A DNA stretch of 64,000 nucleotides. Source: M55B129 sp034189085. Its GTDB lineage: Bacteria; Bacillota; Dethiobacteria; DTU022. Within the stretch, counting starts at the first letter, position 1; each line of letters begins with the position of its first letter. The notes under the pieces were generated by a model. It saw only the letters and a program-made list of their open reading frames with translations, searched no databases and was not told the origin of the DNA. Shown here in pieces: positions 25,180 through 33,545 of the stretch. Made by a program: the position numbers and the translations under genes. The stretch is from contig JAXHVH010000008.1 in NCBI GenBank assembly GCA_034189085.1, forward strand, positions 3,062 to 67,061, read 5' to 3'.

Positions 25180-26220
25180 ATGAAACCATTGGAATTTGTT
25201 ACCCTGGAAGATATTGCGAAAATAAAAGTGCAGGGAGATAAAAGATTTTTTTCGGCCAAATTTGAAGAAATTGAACGGGGATTAACTTCAGACATTTACT
25301 TTGTCCGCACCAGGGATCTGCTTCAAGCAATGGGCCTCGCTGAAACGGAAGTGACCGCGGAGATTTTTACTTCACGCCCGGGAGTGCTGGCCGGAATTGA
25401 CGAAACTCTCCACCTGTTGAAAGGGAGGGATTTGGAAATCTGGTCTCTTCCTGAAGGAACTGAAATGACTGAAAAAGAAGTGGTCATGCGTATTAAAGGC
25501 CGCTACGGAGATTTTGGAATTTATGAAACCCCTATGCTTGGTATACTGTCCAGCTCAAGTGGGTGGGCAACGGGAGCGCGAGCTTGCAAAGAAGCTGCCG
25601 GTGAGTGCATGGTTATCTGTTACGGAGCCAGGCATGTTCATCCGGCCGTGTCATCAGTGATGGAAAGAGCGGCGGTAATCGGCGGGGTTGATGCCTGCAG
25701 CTGTATCCTCGGAGCCTTGCTGCTGGGGAAAAACCCTGTGGGAACTGTCCCTCATGCCGCTTTCTTAATTGTTGGCGATACGGTAGAACTGGCTAAAGCT
25801 TATGATCGTTTTGTCCCCGAGGGTTCTCCCCGTATAATCCTGGTTGATACTTTTAAAGATGAGCCGGAAGAAGCGTTGAGGGTAGCGGAGGCGCTTGGCA
25901 AAAAGCTGGAGGGGATAAGACTTGATACCCCAGGTGAAAGGGGGGGGGTAACTCCCGCCCTGGTCAAAGAGACACGAATTCGCCTCAATCAGGCCGGATA
26001 TGGGCACGTCAAGATTGTTGTTTCCGGCGGACTGGATCCGGAACGCATTGTTGCCCTGGCCGATGCTGGAGCTGACACATTCGGGGTAGGAAGTTATATT
26101 TCAGGATCCCCTGCTATCGACATGACCATGGATCTTAAAGAAGTTCAAGGCCGGGCACTGGCCAAGCGGGGAAGGATTCCGGGCATAACTGAAAATCAAC
26201 GGCTGATTAAAATCACCTGA
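25180..26220 (+). CDS. pncB: Nicotinate phosphoribosyltransferase
   Basis: A 346-residue enzyme making nicotinate mononucleotide from nicotinate and PRPP (Preiss-Handler salvage). TPMLGILSSSSGWATGA, GARHVHPA, GGVDAC, GTVPHA and VSGGLDPERI are typical of the archaeal-type/short NAPRTase subfamily with a PRTase barrel. GGAGG precedes the ATG. With the upstream hydrolase it converts nicotinamide to NaMN. Confidence 0.92.
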   Translation: MKPLEFVTLEDIAKIKVQGDKRFFSAKFEEIERGLTSDIYFVRTRDLLQAMGLAETEVTAEIFTSRPGVLAGIDETLHLLKGRDLEIWSLPEGTEMTEKEVVMRIKGRYGDFGIYETPMLGILSSSSGWATGARACKEAAGECMVICYGARHVHPAVSSVMERAAVIGGVDACSCILGALLLGKNPVGTVPHAAFLIVGDTVELAKAYDRFVPEGSPRIILVDTFKDEPEEALRVAEALGKKLEGIRLDTPGERGGVTPALVKETRIRLNQAGYGHVKIVVSGGLDPERIVALADAGADTFGVGSYISGSPAIDMTMDLKEVQGRALAKRGRIPGITENQRLIKIT

Positions 26221-26221
26221 A

Positions 26222-27115
26222 ATGAAAAAAACATTATTGCTAAAGGGAGCGGCGAAGGTTAATATCGGACTGACCGTTTTGGGAAAGCGGCCTGATGGAT
26301 ATCATGCCCTGGAATCGGTAATGCAGCAGATTTCTCTTGCTGATTCCCTTTTATTTGAACCGATTGAGGGAGAAGGTTGTTATTTAAACTGCACAGAGGC
26401 AGGATTATCCGGCCCCAACAATTTAGTCTACCGGGCTGCCGAGCTGCTGAGCAGCCGTTTTGATAACCGTAAAAAAGGAGTCAGGATAACTCTTTATAAG
26501 AATATTCCTGTTGAGGCAGGCCTCGCCGGCGGCAGCAGCGATGCAGCAGCTGCCCTGCACGGTTTGAACTTATTCTGGGAGCTCGGTTTGACCCGTGGGG
26601 AACTTCTTTCCTGCGCCGCCATCCTCGGATCTGATGTGCCCTTTTGTCTTCAGGGTGGAACAGTTCTGGTGCGGGGCCGGGGTGAAGTACTTGAAAGGAT
26701 GCCTTCTCTTCCTTTTCACTGGGTTGTTCTAGCCCTGCCCCGGCGGGCGGGAGTGTCAGCTGCTGCTGCATATCGGAATTTTGATCGAAGATACCTGGGA
26801 AAACCGGATCTGGGCCCCTTGATTGATGCAGTGCGCAGTAGCTCAAGAGAAGGCCTGCAGAAATGGATGGCTGGTGAATTCACCAATACCCTGGAAACTG
26901 CTCCTCTGCCCGGTTTGCAGCAATCATGGCTTTTGAAGAAACAACTGCAGTCTTGTGGCTTAAATCCAGCCCTCTCTGGTAGCGGGCCGGCCTTATTTAT
27001 GCTTTTTGACCATTATAATTCAGCCGGTTCAGCGGCCCGGGCTGTTGAAAAAGCTGGTGCCAGGTCGTACCTCTGCTGGACTGAGGCCGAAAACAGGGAG
27101 TGGTTAAATGTTTAA
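26222..27115 (+). CDS. ispE: 4-diphosphocytidyl-2-C-methyl-D-erythritol kinase
   Basis: A 297-residue GHMP kinase of the MEP isoprenoid pathway. AAKVNIGLTVLGKRPDGYH at the N terminus, PVEAGLAGGSSDAAAALHGL for ATP binding (~95-115), and SGSGPALFMLF near the C terminus are clear. No ribosome site precedes the ATG, which lies one base after pncB, suggesting coupled translation. It overlaps the next gene by 8 bases. Confidence 0.95.
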   Translation: MKKTLLLKGAAKVNIGLTVLGKRPDGYHALESVMQQISLADSLLFEPIEGEGCYLNCTEAGLSGPNNLVYRAAELLSSRFDNRKKGVRITLYKNIPVEAGLAGGSSDAAAALHGLNLFWELGLTRGELLSCAAILGSDVPFCLQGGTVLVRGRGEVLERMPSLPFHWVVLALPRRAGVSAAAAYRNFDRRYLGKPDLGPLIDAVRSSSREGLQKWMAGEFTNTLETAPLPGLQQSWLLKKQLQSCGLNPALSGSGPALFMLFDHYNSAGSAARAVEKAGARSYLCWTEAENREWLNV

Positions 27116-27866
27116 TGCTGTAGTGCTGGCCGGCAGCAGTGAGCCGGAGCTACTTGCTGAAATGCAGGGAGTGCCAAACAAAGCTTTTATTTTACTTAAA
27201 GAGAAACCGCTGTTGTCTTACGTCCTGCGAGCGCTGCATGGCGCTCCAGTCCTGAATAATATAACCGTCGTTGGACCGCCTGGTGACCTGGAACTTTTGC
27301 GCGGTGGCGAAGGCCTGGCCTTCGAAATAATTGACCAGCAGGAAAGTCTTTTGGCCAACCTGGCGGTGGCATTTGAAACCATGGATCCCGAAAAATTATG
27401 CCTGGTGGTGACAGCTGACATTCCCCTGCTTACGGCGGATATTGTAGAGAAATTTATTTCTTTCTGTGCCCCTTACGAGGCAGATTTCTACTATCCCATC
27501 CTGAGCAGGGAAACCTGCGTTGAGAAATACCCGGAAAATATTCGCACCTATGTTCGTTTGAAAGAGGGGCAGGTAACCGGGGGGAATGCAGTGCTGATCA
27601 AACCGGGCTGGTATCTCCAGAATCAAGAACGTCTGGAAATGTTCATTTCCTATCGCAAGAAGCCGTTGCAGTTATTCCGTATTTTCCCTCTGACTATGAT
27701 CATGAAATATCTCCTCAGGAGCCTGTCTGTTCACGATTTGGAGAAATACCTTTCTGACCTCCTGGGGTTTGAGGCAAAAGCAGTGCTCTGCGACTGCATT
27801 GAATTGGGTATTGATGTTGATAAAATTAGTGATCTTGAGCTGGTCAGAAAAATTATGCATGATTAA
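27108..27866 (+). CDS. Nucleotidyltransferase-fold protein (MobA-like)
   Basis: A 252-residue NTP-transferase-domain protein. VVLAGSSEPELLAEM replaces the usual LAGGxxxRMG loop, and VVTADIPLL carries the metal-binding Asp. The end CIELGIDVDKISDLELVRK is like the MobA/GlmU-like 'dividual' ending used by this family. It is cotranscribed with ispE, a pairing common in Clostridia. The altered glycine loop means activity is uncertain. Substrate unknown. Confidence 0.75.
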   Translation: MFNAVVLAGSSEPELLAEMQGVPNKAFILLKEKPLLSYVLRALHGAPVLNNITVVGPPGDLELLRGGEGLAFEIIDQQESLLANLAVAFETMDPEKLCLVVTADIPLLTADIVEKFISFCAPYEADFYYPILSRETCVEKYPENIRTYVRLKEGQVTGGNAVLIKPGWYLQNQERLEMFISYRKKPLQLFRIFPLTMIMKYLLRSLSVHDLEKYLSDLLGFEAKAVLCDCIELGIDVDKISDLELVRKIMHD

Positions 27867-28006
27867 ACCATCTGTTCTGGTGGTTCTGCTGGTGCTTATG
27901 GCCAAACTTTTTTACAGGCCATTCTGCAAGTAACTTGCCCCAACTGGTAAAAGCCCGGTTTAATTGGGTGATTATTCATATTTGTGGTGGATCTCCTTTC
28001 AATAAG

Positions 28007-28021
28007 GCAGGGTTTCCCTGC
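28007..28021 (+). terminator. Small hairpin upstream of spoVG
   Basis: GCAGGG-TTT-CCCTGC, 15 bases, in the 224-base gap after the nucleotidyltransferase gene. It could end that operon, but no T run follows. Confidence 0.35.
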
Positions 28022-28090
28022 AAATTGTCGAAGTAATATCACAAATAATGAAATATATAATAATCCAATGATCCTGGGGGTGTGGTTTGG

Positions 28091-28366
28091 GTGAAAGTGA
28101 CTGATGTACGTATCAGGAGAATGGTTCAGGAAGGTAAAATGAAGGCCATAGTATCAATTACTCTTAACGATCGGTTTGTCGTACATGATGTTCGGGTTAT
28201 CGAGGGCAATAAGGGGTTGTTTGTTGCTATGCCCAGCAAACGAACTCCTAACGGTGAATTCCGTGATATAGCCCATCCTATTAATTCCGAAACGAGAGAG
28301 GAAATCCAGCGGTCTGTTCTGGCTGCCTACACCAGGGAACTGGAAAATGCAGTTTCAGAAATTTAA
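28091..28366 (+). CDS. spoVG: SpoVG regulator
   Basis: A 91-residue RNA/DNA-binding regulator. MKVTDVRIRRM, GLFVAMPSKRTPNGEFRDIA and HPINSETREEIQ are near-consensus. GTG 28091 is chosen on homology and because GGGGGTG lies about nine bases upstream; an in-frame GTG at 28082 adds three residues. SpoVG is also common in non-sporulating bacteria. As in B. subtilis it is followed by glmU; purR and yabJ are missing. Confidence 0.95.
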   Translation: MKVTDVRIRRMVQEGKMKAIVSITLNDRFVVHDVRVIEGNKGLFVAMPSKRTPNGEFRDIAHPINSETREEIQRSVLAAYTRELENAVSEI

Positions 28367-28451
28367 TTATGTAGCTTCTCCTTTGCTTCTTCCGAGTCGT
28401 CTGCAGTATCGTTATTCACACCAGGATCATAAACAACAGGAGGGACTGCCG

Positions 28452-29453
28452 ATGGAAGATCTCAAGGCTGTTATTCTGGCTGCGGGAGAAGGCACAAGAA
28501 TGAATTCGCAGTTGCCCAAAGTGCTGCATCGGCTCTGCGGCAGACCGATGCTTGAATATGTTTTGGAAAGCGCCGCCGCCCTGACGCCGGATATTACAAT
28601 CGTCGTTGGCTGCGGCGCTTCGCTTGTTCGACAGGCCATGGGGAGCAAGTGGCGCTATGTTCACCAGGAGAAATTACTGGGGACCGGCCATGCAGTCCAG
28701 CAGGCTGTAGCTCATTTCCCGGCTTCCGGGAAAGTTCTGGTGCTCTGCGGGGACACCCCCCTGCTGGAACCCGGCTGCCTGGAGAACCTGGTAGGGAGAA
28801 GCATGGGACTGGCCGGGGTGGTTGCCACCGCGAAATTAACCCGGCCCCATGGTTATGGAAGAATTATCAGAAATAATGAAGGGCTGGTAGAACGCATTGT
28901 TGAAGAAAAAGATGCTTCTGAAAAAGAGAAAGAAATATCGGAGGTAAATACGGGCACATATTGCTTTGATCTTGCCTTGCTTAAGGAATTCCTTCCACAG
29001 CTGAACCGTGATAACGCCCAGGGAGAATATTATCTGACGGATATGGTTGCTTTGCTGAAGGATAATGGTTACCAGGTGGGGGCTGAATTAATCGATGATT
29101 TCCGGGTAGGCCTGGGTATCAACAACCGTATCCAGCTGGCAGAAGCGGAAATAATTTTAAGGGCAAGAATAAACAGGCGCATAATGGCTGGGGGGGTGAC
29201 CATGCTTGATCCCTCCTCGGTTTTCATAGATGACGATGTTACAATTGGTCGTGATACTGTTATCGGGCCCGGCTGCTTAATTGAAAAAGGAACGACAATC
29301 GGGGAAGAATGCCGTATCGGCCCGGGGGTTCACCTTTCTGGAGCGGTAATAGGCCATCATGTAGTTATCCAGCATGCGGTAATTAAAGCCTGTGTTGTTG
29401 AAGATGAGAAGCAGGTAGGCCCTTACATTTTCCTGGACGGCGCTTCGGGATAA
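28452..29453 (+). CDS. glmU: GlmU-type UDP-GlcNAc pyrophosphorylase, acetyltransferase half missing
   Basis: A 334-residue protein. The uridyltransferase domain is complete: LAAGEGTRMNSQLPKVLH, GTGHAVQQA, CGDTPLL and the EVNTGTY motif are intact. Hexapeptide repeats begin at ~255 (VTMLDPSSVFID, TIGRDTVIGPGCLIEKGTTIGEECRIGPG), but the protein stops at VGPYIFLDGASG, just where the acetyltransferase part (catalytic His and Lys of full-length ~455-residue GlmU) should start. GGAGGG precedes ATG 28452. The next 197 bases hold no remnant. The glucosamine-1-P acetyltransferase must be supplied elsewhere (inference). Confidence 0.9.
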   Translation: MEDLKAVILAAGEGTRMNSQLPKVLHRLCGRPMLEYVLESAAALTPDITIVVGCGASLVRQAMGSKWRYVHQEKLLGTGHAVQQAVAHFPASGKVLVLCGDTPLLEPGCLENLVGRSMGLAGVVATAKLTRPHGYGRIIRNNEGLVERIVEEKDASEKEKEISEVNTGTYCFDLALLKEFLPQLNRDNAQGEYYLTDMVALLKDNGYQVGAELIDDFRVGLGINNRIQLAEAEIILRARINRRIMAGGVTMLDPSSVFIDDDVTIGRDTVIGPGCLIEKGTTIGEECRIGPGVHLSGAVIGHHVVIQHAVIKACVVEDEKQVGPYIFLDGASG

Positions 29454-29650
29454 ATATGGTCAATATTAATGCTGTGGAATAGGCTGCAAGGCAGGAAATT
29501 AAAACCTGTAAAGAGAAATGAGAAGAGAAATTAAATGGTGGTCAGGGGTAATTAACTATATGCACCCTGGCCCGGATCCATATTAAACTGCGTTTTAGCT
29601 AAGATTAGCCGACATTAAAAAGTAGGGACAGACTACTGGCAGGAGGGTTA

Positions 29651-30607
29651 ATGGTGGTAAACGGTGAGGAATTAAAAATATTTTGCGGCAGTGCCAACCG
29701 GGAACTTGCTGAAGAGATTGCTGATTATGTGGGAGTTCCCCTTGGTGATTGTGAAGTTAGCCGCTTCAGTGATGGTGAAATTTCCATCAGTATCAGGGAA
29801 AGTGTTCGCGGAACCAATTCATTTTTGATTCAACCACTTTGCGGGCCGATTAATGAAAGTATCATGGAGTTGTTGATAATGATAGATGCATTGAGACGTG
29901 CTTCAGCCAAGGCTGTCAATGCAGTAATCCCTTATTATGCCTATGCCAGGCAGGACCGCAAGACCAGGGCCCGTGATCCGATTACAGCTAAGCTGCTGGC
30001 CGATTTGATCACAGCAGCCGGAGCAAACAGGGTAGTAGCCATGGATCTGCACGCCGGCCAGATCCAGGGGTTTTTTAATATACCCCTCGATCACCTGACA
30101 GCACTGCCCATTCTGGCCAAATATTTTAAGAATAAGCAGATCGATAACGGGGTTGTTGTATCTCCCGATCTGGGCGGGGTGACCAGAGCCCGTGATCTTG
30201 CCAACCGCCTGATGATGCCCATAGCCATTATCGATAAAAAACGTCCTGCTCCCAATCAGGCTGAGATTATGCACATTATCGGGGATGTAAAAGGCAAAAC
30301 TGCTCTTTTTATCGATGATATGATCGATACCGGTGGGACTATCACGCTTGGGGCTGAAGCCCTGATGAGAGAAGGAGCAAAAAAGGTGTATGCCTGTTGC
30401 ACACATCCCGTTTTTTCCGGTCCGGCTTTGAAACGACTCAGTGATTCCTGTATCACTGAGGTCGTTTACACCAATACAATTCCTGTCGATAAAGGCCTGC
30501 TGAAAGGACTGAGAGACTGTTTCAAGGTCCTCTCGGTGGCGCCTTTGATCGGAGAAGCAATAATCCGCATTCAAAATAAAATTTCTGTCAGTGAGCTTTT
30601 TGATTAA
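29651..30607 (+). CDS. prs: Ribose-phosphate pyrophosphokinase
   Basis: A 318-residue PRPP synthetase. FCGSANRELAEEIADYVG, ARQDRKTRARDPITAKL (the flexible catalytic loop) and the PRPP motif ALFIDDMIDTGGTI are present. GGAGGG precedes the ATG. Length is normal. It supplies PRPP for purine, pyrimidine and NAD salvage enzymes in this window. Its order after glmU is as in B. subtilis. Confidence 0.97.
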   Translation: MVVNGEELKIFCGSANRELAEEIADYVGVPLGDCEVSRFSDGEISISIRESVRGTNSFLIQPLCGPINESIMELLIMIDALRRASAKAVNAVIPYYAYARQDRKTRARDPITAKLLADLITAAGANRVVAMDLHAGQIQGFFNIPLDHLTALPILAKYFKNKQIDNGVVVSPDLGGVTRARDLANRLMMPIAIIDKKRPAPNQAEIMHIIGDVKGKTALFIDDMIDTGGTITLGAEALMREGAKKVYACCTHPVFSGPALKRLSDSCITEVVYTNTIPVDKGLLKGLRDCFKVLSVAPLIGEAIIRIQNKISVSELFD

Positions 30608-30660
30608 GTTGATCTTCGCCACTTACTGCAGTATACTATTGCAGAAGGAGGCTGGAATGA

Positions 30661-31347
30661 ATGGAAAGAATGGTTTTGGAAGCACAGGCTCGCCCGCCTT
30701 TAACCAAGGGGGAGCGCAATAAAATGCGCAGTGAGGACAAGGTTCTTGCAGTTATATATGGCAGAGGCGATGATAGTCTGCCCCTGGTTGTGGACGGTCG
30801 TGACTTAAGGCAGGTATTATCATCCGGCGGCAGCAACGTGCTGGTTGATCTGGCTGTAAAATCCAGAGGTAAGAAAACAAAGCAGGAAACGGTCATGTTT
30901 AAAGATATCCAGAGGGATATAATCGTTCAGGATCGAATTCTGCATGTTGATTTTATCAGGATCTCGATGACTGATAAAATCGAAATCTCGGTCCATCTTA
31001 ATTTTGTTGGGGAACCGGCCGGAATAGCTGATGGCGGAGTTCTCTCGCTTGTGACCCGGGAAGTTGTTGTAAGGTGTCTGCCCGGTGATATCCCCGAACA
31101 GTTTGATGTTGATATTTCCGAGCTGCACATCGGAGACAGCATCACAGCTGAGACACTGGTCCTTGAGGGGGAGATCGAATTGATTACCCCGCCGGAAACC
31201 ACGCTGGCCCAGGTGCTGGCACCGATGGCTGAAGAGGAACTTGAGCCTGCTGCCAAGGAAGAACTCGAAGCAGGTGAAGAGGCAGCCGGTGAAGAAGGTG
31301 CCGAAGAAGAAACTTCTGCTGAAGAAGAGGCGGAAGAAGAAAACTGA
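30661..31347 (+). CDS. rplY: Ribosomal protein bL25, long CTC form
   Basis: A 228-residue 5S-rRNA-binding L25/TL5/CTC protein. The N-terminal L25 domain contains GRGDDSLPLVVDGRDL; the TL5 C-terminal domain has ISISVHLNFVGEPAG and AETLVLEGEIELITPPET-type sequences. The last ~30 residues are almost entirely Glu and Ala. AAGGAGG lies 9 bases before ATG 30661. In B. subtilis ctc belongs to the general stress response. Confidence 0.93.
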   Translation: MERMVLEAQARPPLTKGERNKMRSEDKVLAVIYGRGDDSLPLVVDGRDLRQVLSSGGSNVLVDLAVKSRGKKTKQETVMFKDIQRDIIVQDRILHVDFIRISMTDKIEISVHLNFVGEPAGIADGGVLSLVTREVVVRCLPGDIPEQFDVDISELHIGDSITAETLVLEGEIELITPPETTLAQVLAPMAEEELEPAAKEELEAGEEAAGEEGAEEETSAEEEAEEEN

Positions 31348-31372
31348 TTTTTGCTTTAACGGTTTTACTTTC

Positions 31373-31402
31373 ACGATGCCCCTTTCAAGAGGGGCATCGT
31401 CA
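31373..31402 (+). terminator. Hairpin after the bL25 gene
   Basis: ACGATGCCCC/GGGGCATCGT, 10-bp perfect stem with an 8-base loop; weakly T-rich after. Confidence 0.65.
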
Positions 31403-31444
31403 TATTCCAAGCAGTTAAAGGCAAGCGGGAGTGTAAAATAAAAT

Positions 31445-32023
31445 ATGAATCTCATTGTCGGGCTTGGTAATCCCGGTAAAAAATATGCCGGTACCAGGCA
31501 CAATCTTGGTTTCCAGGTAATCGAAGCTTTGTCGCACCGACTGAACAGCGGTAAACCTGTCCAGAAATATCATTCTCTCTATGTTTTGACCAGGCATGAG
31601 AACGTGGAGGTAGCTCTTGCTCAACCTCTTACTTACATGAACCTCAGTGGGAAAGCGGTGATAGAATTAGTTGCCAATTTGCATATTGAGCTGCCTGATC
31701 TGATGATTGTATGTGATGATCTTGATCTTCCTCCGGGAGCTATCAGGCTGCGAAAAAAAGGAGGAAGTAGTGGGCACCGTGGGTTGCAGTCGATTATCGA
31801 TGCTCTGGGAACGACAGAATTTTGTCGACTGCGCATTGGCATAGGTAAGCCTTCTGGAGAGATAGATAGCAGTGAATATGTCCTGGAGCCTCCAGAGGAT
31901 TATGACAAAATATTGCTCGGTGATGCTATAGATAGGGCTGCCGAAGCTGTACTTTGCTACATTGAGGACGATATTGAAAAAGCAATGAATATTTATAATA
32001 AGGGGTTGCCGGAAACAGAGTAA
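31445..32023 (+). CDS. pth: Peptidyl-tRNA hydrolase
   Basis: A 192-residue hydrolase that frees tRNA from stalled peptidyl-tRNAs. LIVGLGNPGKKYAGTRHNLG includes the catalytic His (~20), and PLTYMNLSG, DDLDLPPGAIRLRKKGGSSGHRGL complete the signature (each quoted in part). The order ctc-pth matches B. subtilis; fin (yabK) is absent after it. Confidence 0.96.
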   Translation: MNLIVGLGNPGKKYAGTRHNLGFQVIEALSHRLNSGKPVQKYHSLYVLTRHENVEVALAQPLTYMNLSGKAVIELVANLHIELPDLMIVCDDLDLPPGAIRLRKKGGSSGHRGLQSIIDALGTTEFCRLRIGIGKPSGEIDSSEYVLEPPEDYDKILLGDAIDRAAEAVLCYIEDDIEKAMNIYNKGLPETE

Positions 32024-32061
32024 TGTGATAAACTTTTTCAAAATACATGTTATCAAAAAGC

Positions 32062-32330
32062 GATGCAGAAGGAAAGTAAGCCGGGAAAGCCGCCCCAGTA
32101 GAGAGGCTGGACCGCAGGCTGAAAGTCCGCCGGGTAGGTTCTCGACTGAAGTTCCCTTCGAAGCTTTCCGCTGAAAACTCTCCTGGGTTAAGTAGGCGTC
32201 AACGGTTCTTCCCCGTTACCGGAAGAGGGTATCGGCAATAAATGATGAAATGCCCGTACCTGTCAAGTGGATATCAATCAATTTGGGTGGTACCGCGGAA
32301 CACAATCCGTCCCTTAAGGGCGGATTTTTT
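32062..32330 (+). promoter_or_regulatory. T-box riboswitch controlling aroF-pheA, probably sensing tRNA-Phe
   Basis: Stem I runs from GGAAAG (32070s) to CTTTCC (32164), with the AGTAGAGAG bulge region and GCTGAAAGTCC. The T-box motif GGGTGGTACCGCGG is at 32285-32298 and the terminator AATCCGTCCC/GGGCGGATT plus T run ends at 32330. TTC occurs at 32152-32154 and 32157-32159 in the specifier-loop region, matching Phe codons and the aroF-pheA genes. Which TTC is the specifier is uncertain. Confidence 0.9.
32304..32330 (+). terminator. T-box terminator
   Basis: AATCCGTCCC-TTAA-GGGCGGATT followed by TTTT; competes with the antiterminator formed by the GGGTGG T-box sequence. Confidence 0.85.
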
Positions 32331-32390
32331 ATTGATAAAGTTTGGCTGTCATCCTTACTCCTGGTTGAAAAGTTACCAGGAAGTGGATGA

Positions 32391-32445
32391 AACAGCTGCC
32401 TGAAAGCAACCGGTTTTGCATGAGCCTTTCCTTTCAGCAGCTGTT
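32391..32445 (+). promoter_or_regulatory. Additional long hairpin between T-box and aroF
   Basis: AACAGCTGCCTGAAAG pairs with CTTTCAGCAGCTGTT, a 15-bp stem with one bulged C and a 24-base loop. No T tract follows. It may limit translation or stability, or be unrelated to regulation. Confidence 0.45.
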
Positions 32446-32487
32446 GGAAAACTCGCCTTTAACGGGCAGAAGAAAGGAGCAAGAACG

Positions 32488-33528
32488 ATGATAATTGTTA
32501 TGAAGCAGGTTGCCAGGGACGAAGAAGTGTTAAAAGTAGAAGAAAGACTGACAGAGATGGGGTATGCCCCCCACAGGATTCAGGGGACCGAAAGGGTGGT
32601 TATCGGGGCGGTTGGGGCTAAGAAAATTATTTTACCAACCGGTTTGGAAGTACTACCCGGCGTTGAGAAGGTAGTCCCCATTACTGCTCCCTACAAACTG
32701 GTCAGTCGCCAGGCCAAGGATACTGATAGCATTGTCAGGGTGGGTGATGTTGAAATTGGCGGAAATGAAATTGTTTTTATGGCCGGTCCCTGTGCTGTGG
32801 AAAACGAAGAACAGCTTCTTACCATAGCCGGCATGGTAAAAGCTTCGGGAGCCCAGATCCTCCGTGGTGGAGCGTTTAAACCACGCTCATCTCCTTACAG
32901 CTTCCAGGGACTGGAACTGGAAGGATTAAAAATGCTTGATCTGGCACGACAGGAAACAGGTCTCAAAATAGTAACAGAAGTATTAAATCCCCAGGAGGTG
33001 GAATTAGTTGCCAGCTACGCTGATATTCTTCAGATCGGGGCGCGCAACATGCAGAACTTTGCTCTTCTGCGGGAAGCAGGACGCAGCGGGAAACCGATTC
33101 TGCTCAAAAGAGGATTGGCTGCCACCTTTGAAGAGTGGTTGATGGCGGCGGAATACATCCTTAACGAAAACAATTTTCAGGTAATGCTATGTGAACGAGG
33201 CATCAGAACTTTTGAGACGTCTACACGCAATACCCTTGATATCAGCGCTATTCCCCAGGCCAAGGAATTAAGCCATTTGCCGGTGATTGTTGATCCCTGC
33301 CATGCGAGCGGCAACTGGCGCCTGGCAGCCCCTTTGTCAAAAGCATCAATAGCTGCCGGAGCTGACGGTCTGATGATCGAAGTGCATAACAAACCGTCTG
33401 AAGCGCTCTCCGATGGTCCTCAATCGCTGACTCCAGAAAATTTTGACTGTTTAATTGAAATGGTGGCTCCGATTGCAGCTGCTGTTAATCGCAACATACC
33501 GCAGGCAGCGACAAAAACCAGTAAATAA
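32488..33528 (+). CDS. aroF: 3-deoxy-7-phosphoheptulonate synthase, type I beta
   Basis: A 346-residue DAHP synthase, first shikimate step (PEP + erythrose-4-P). Residues 1-70 form a ferredoxin-like regulatory domain as in the T. maritima enzyme; the barrel starts near VFMAGPCAVENEEQL. KPRSSPYSFQGLELEG and IVDPCHASGNW (metal His) are typical. ATG 32488 has AAAGGAGC 8 bases upstream; the earlier in-frame ATG lies in the leader. T-box control implies response to aromatic amino-acid charging. Confidence 0.94.
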   Translation: MIIVMKQVARDEEVLKVEERLTEMGYAPHRIQGTERVVIGAVGAKKIILPTGLEVLPGVEKVVPITAPYKLVSRQAKDTDSIVRVGDVEIGGNEIVFMAGPCAVENEEQLLTIAGMVKASGAQILRGGAFKPRSSPYSFQGLELEGLKMLDLARQETGLKIVTEVLNPQEVELVASYADILQIGARNMQNFALLREAGRSGKPILLKRGLAATFEEWLMAAEYILNENNFQVMLCERGIRTFETSTRNTLDISAIPQAKELSHLPVIVDPCHASGNWRLAAPLSKASIAAGADGLMIEVHNKPSEALSDGPQSLTPENFDCLIEMVAPIAAAVNRNIPQAATKTSK

Positions 33529-33545
33529 ATGGGGGAATGATATCA

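Larger units (their letters stand above)
32024..32487. other. 464-base leader region of aroF
   Basis: Contains the T-box at ~32062-32330, an extra CCTGGT/ACCAGG hairpin at 32360-32380 and a long bulged hairpin at 32391-32445. No protein gene fits. Confidence 0.8.
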
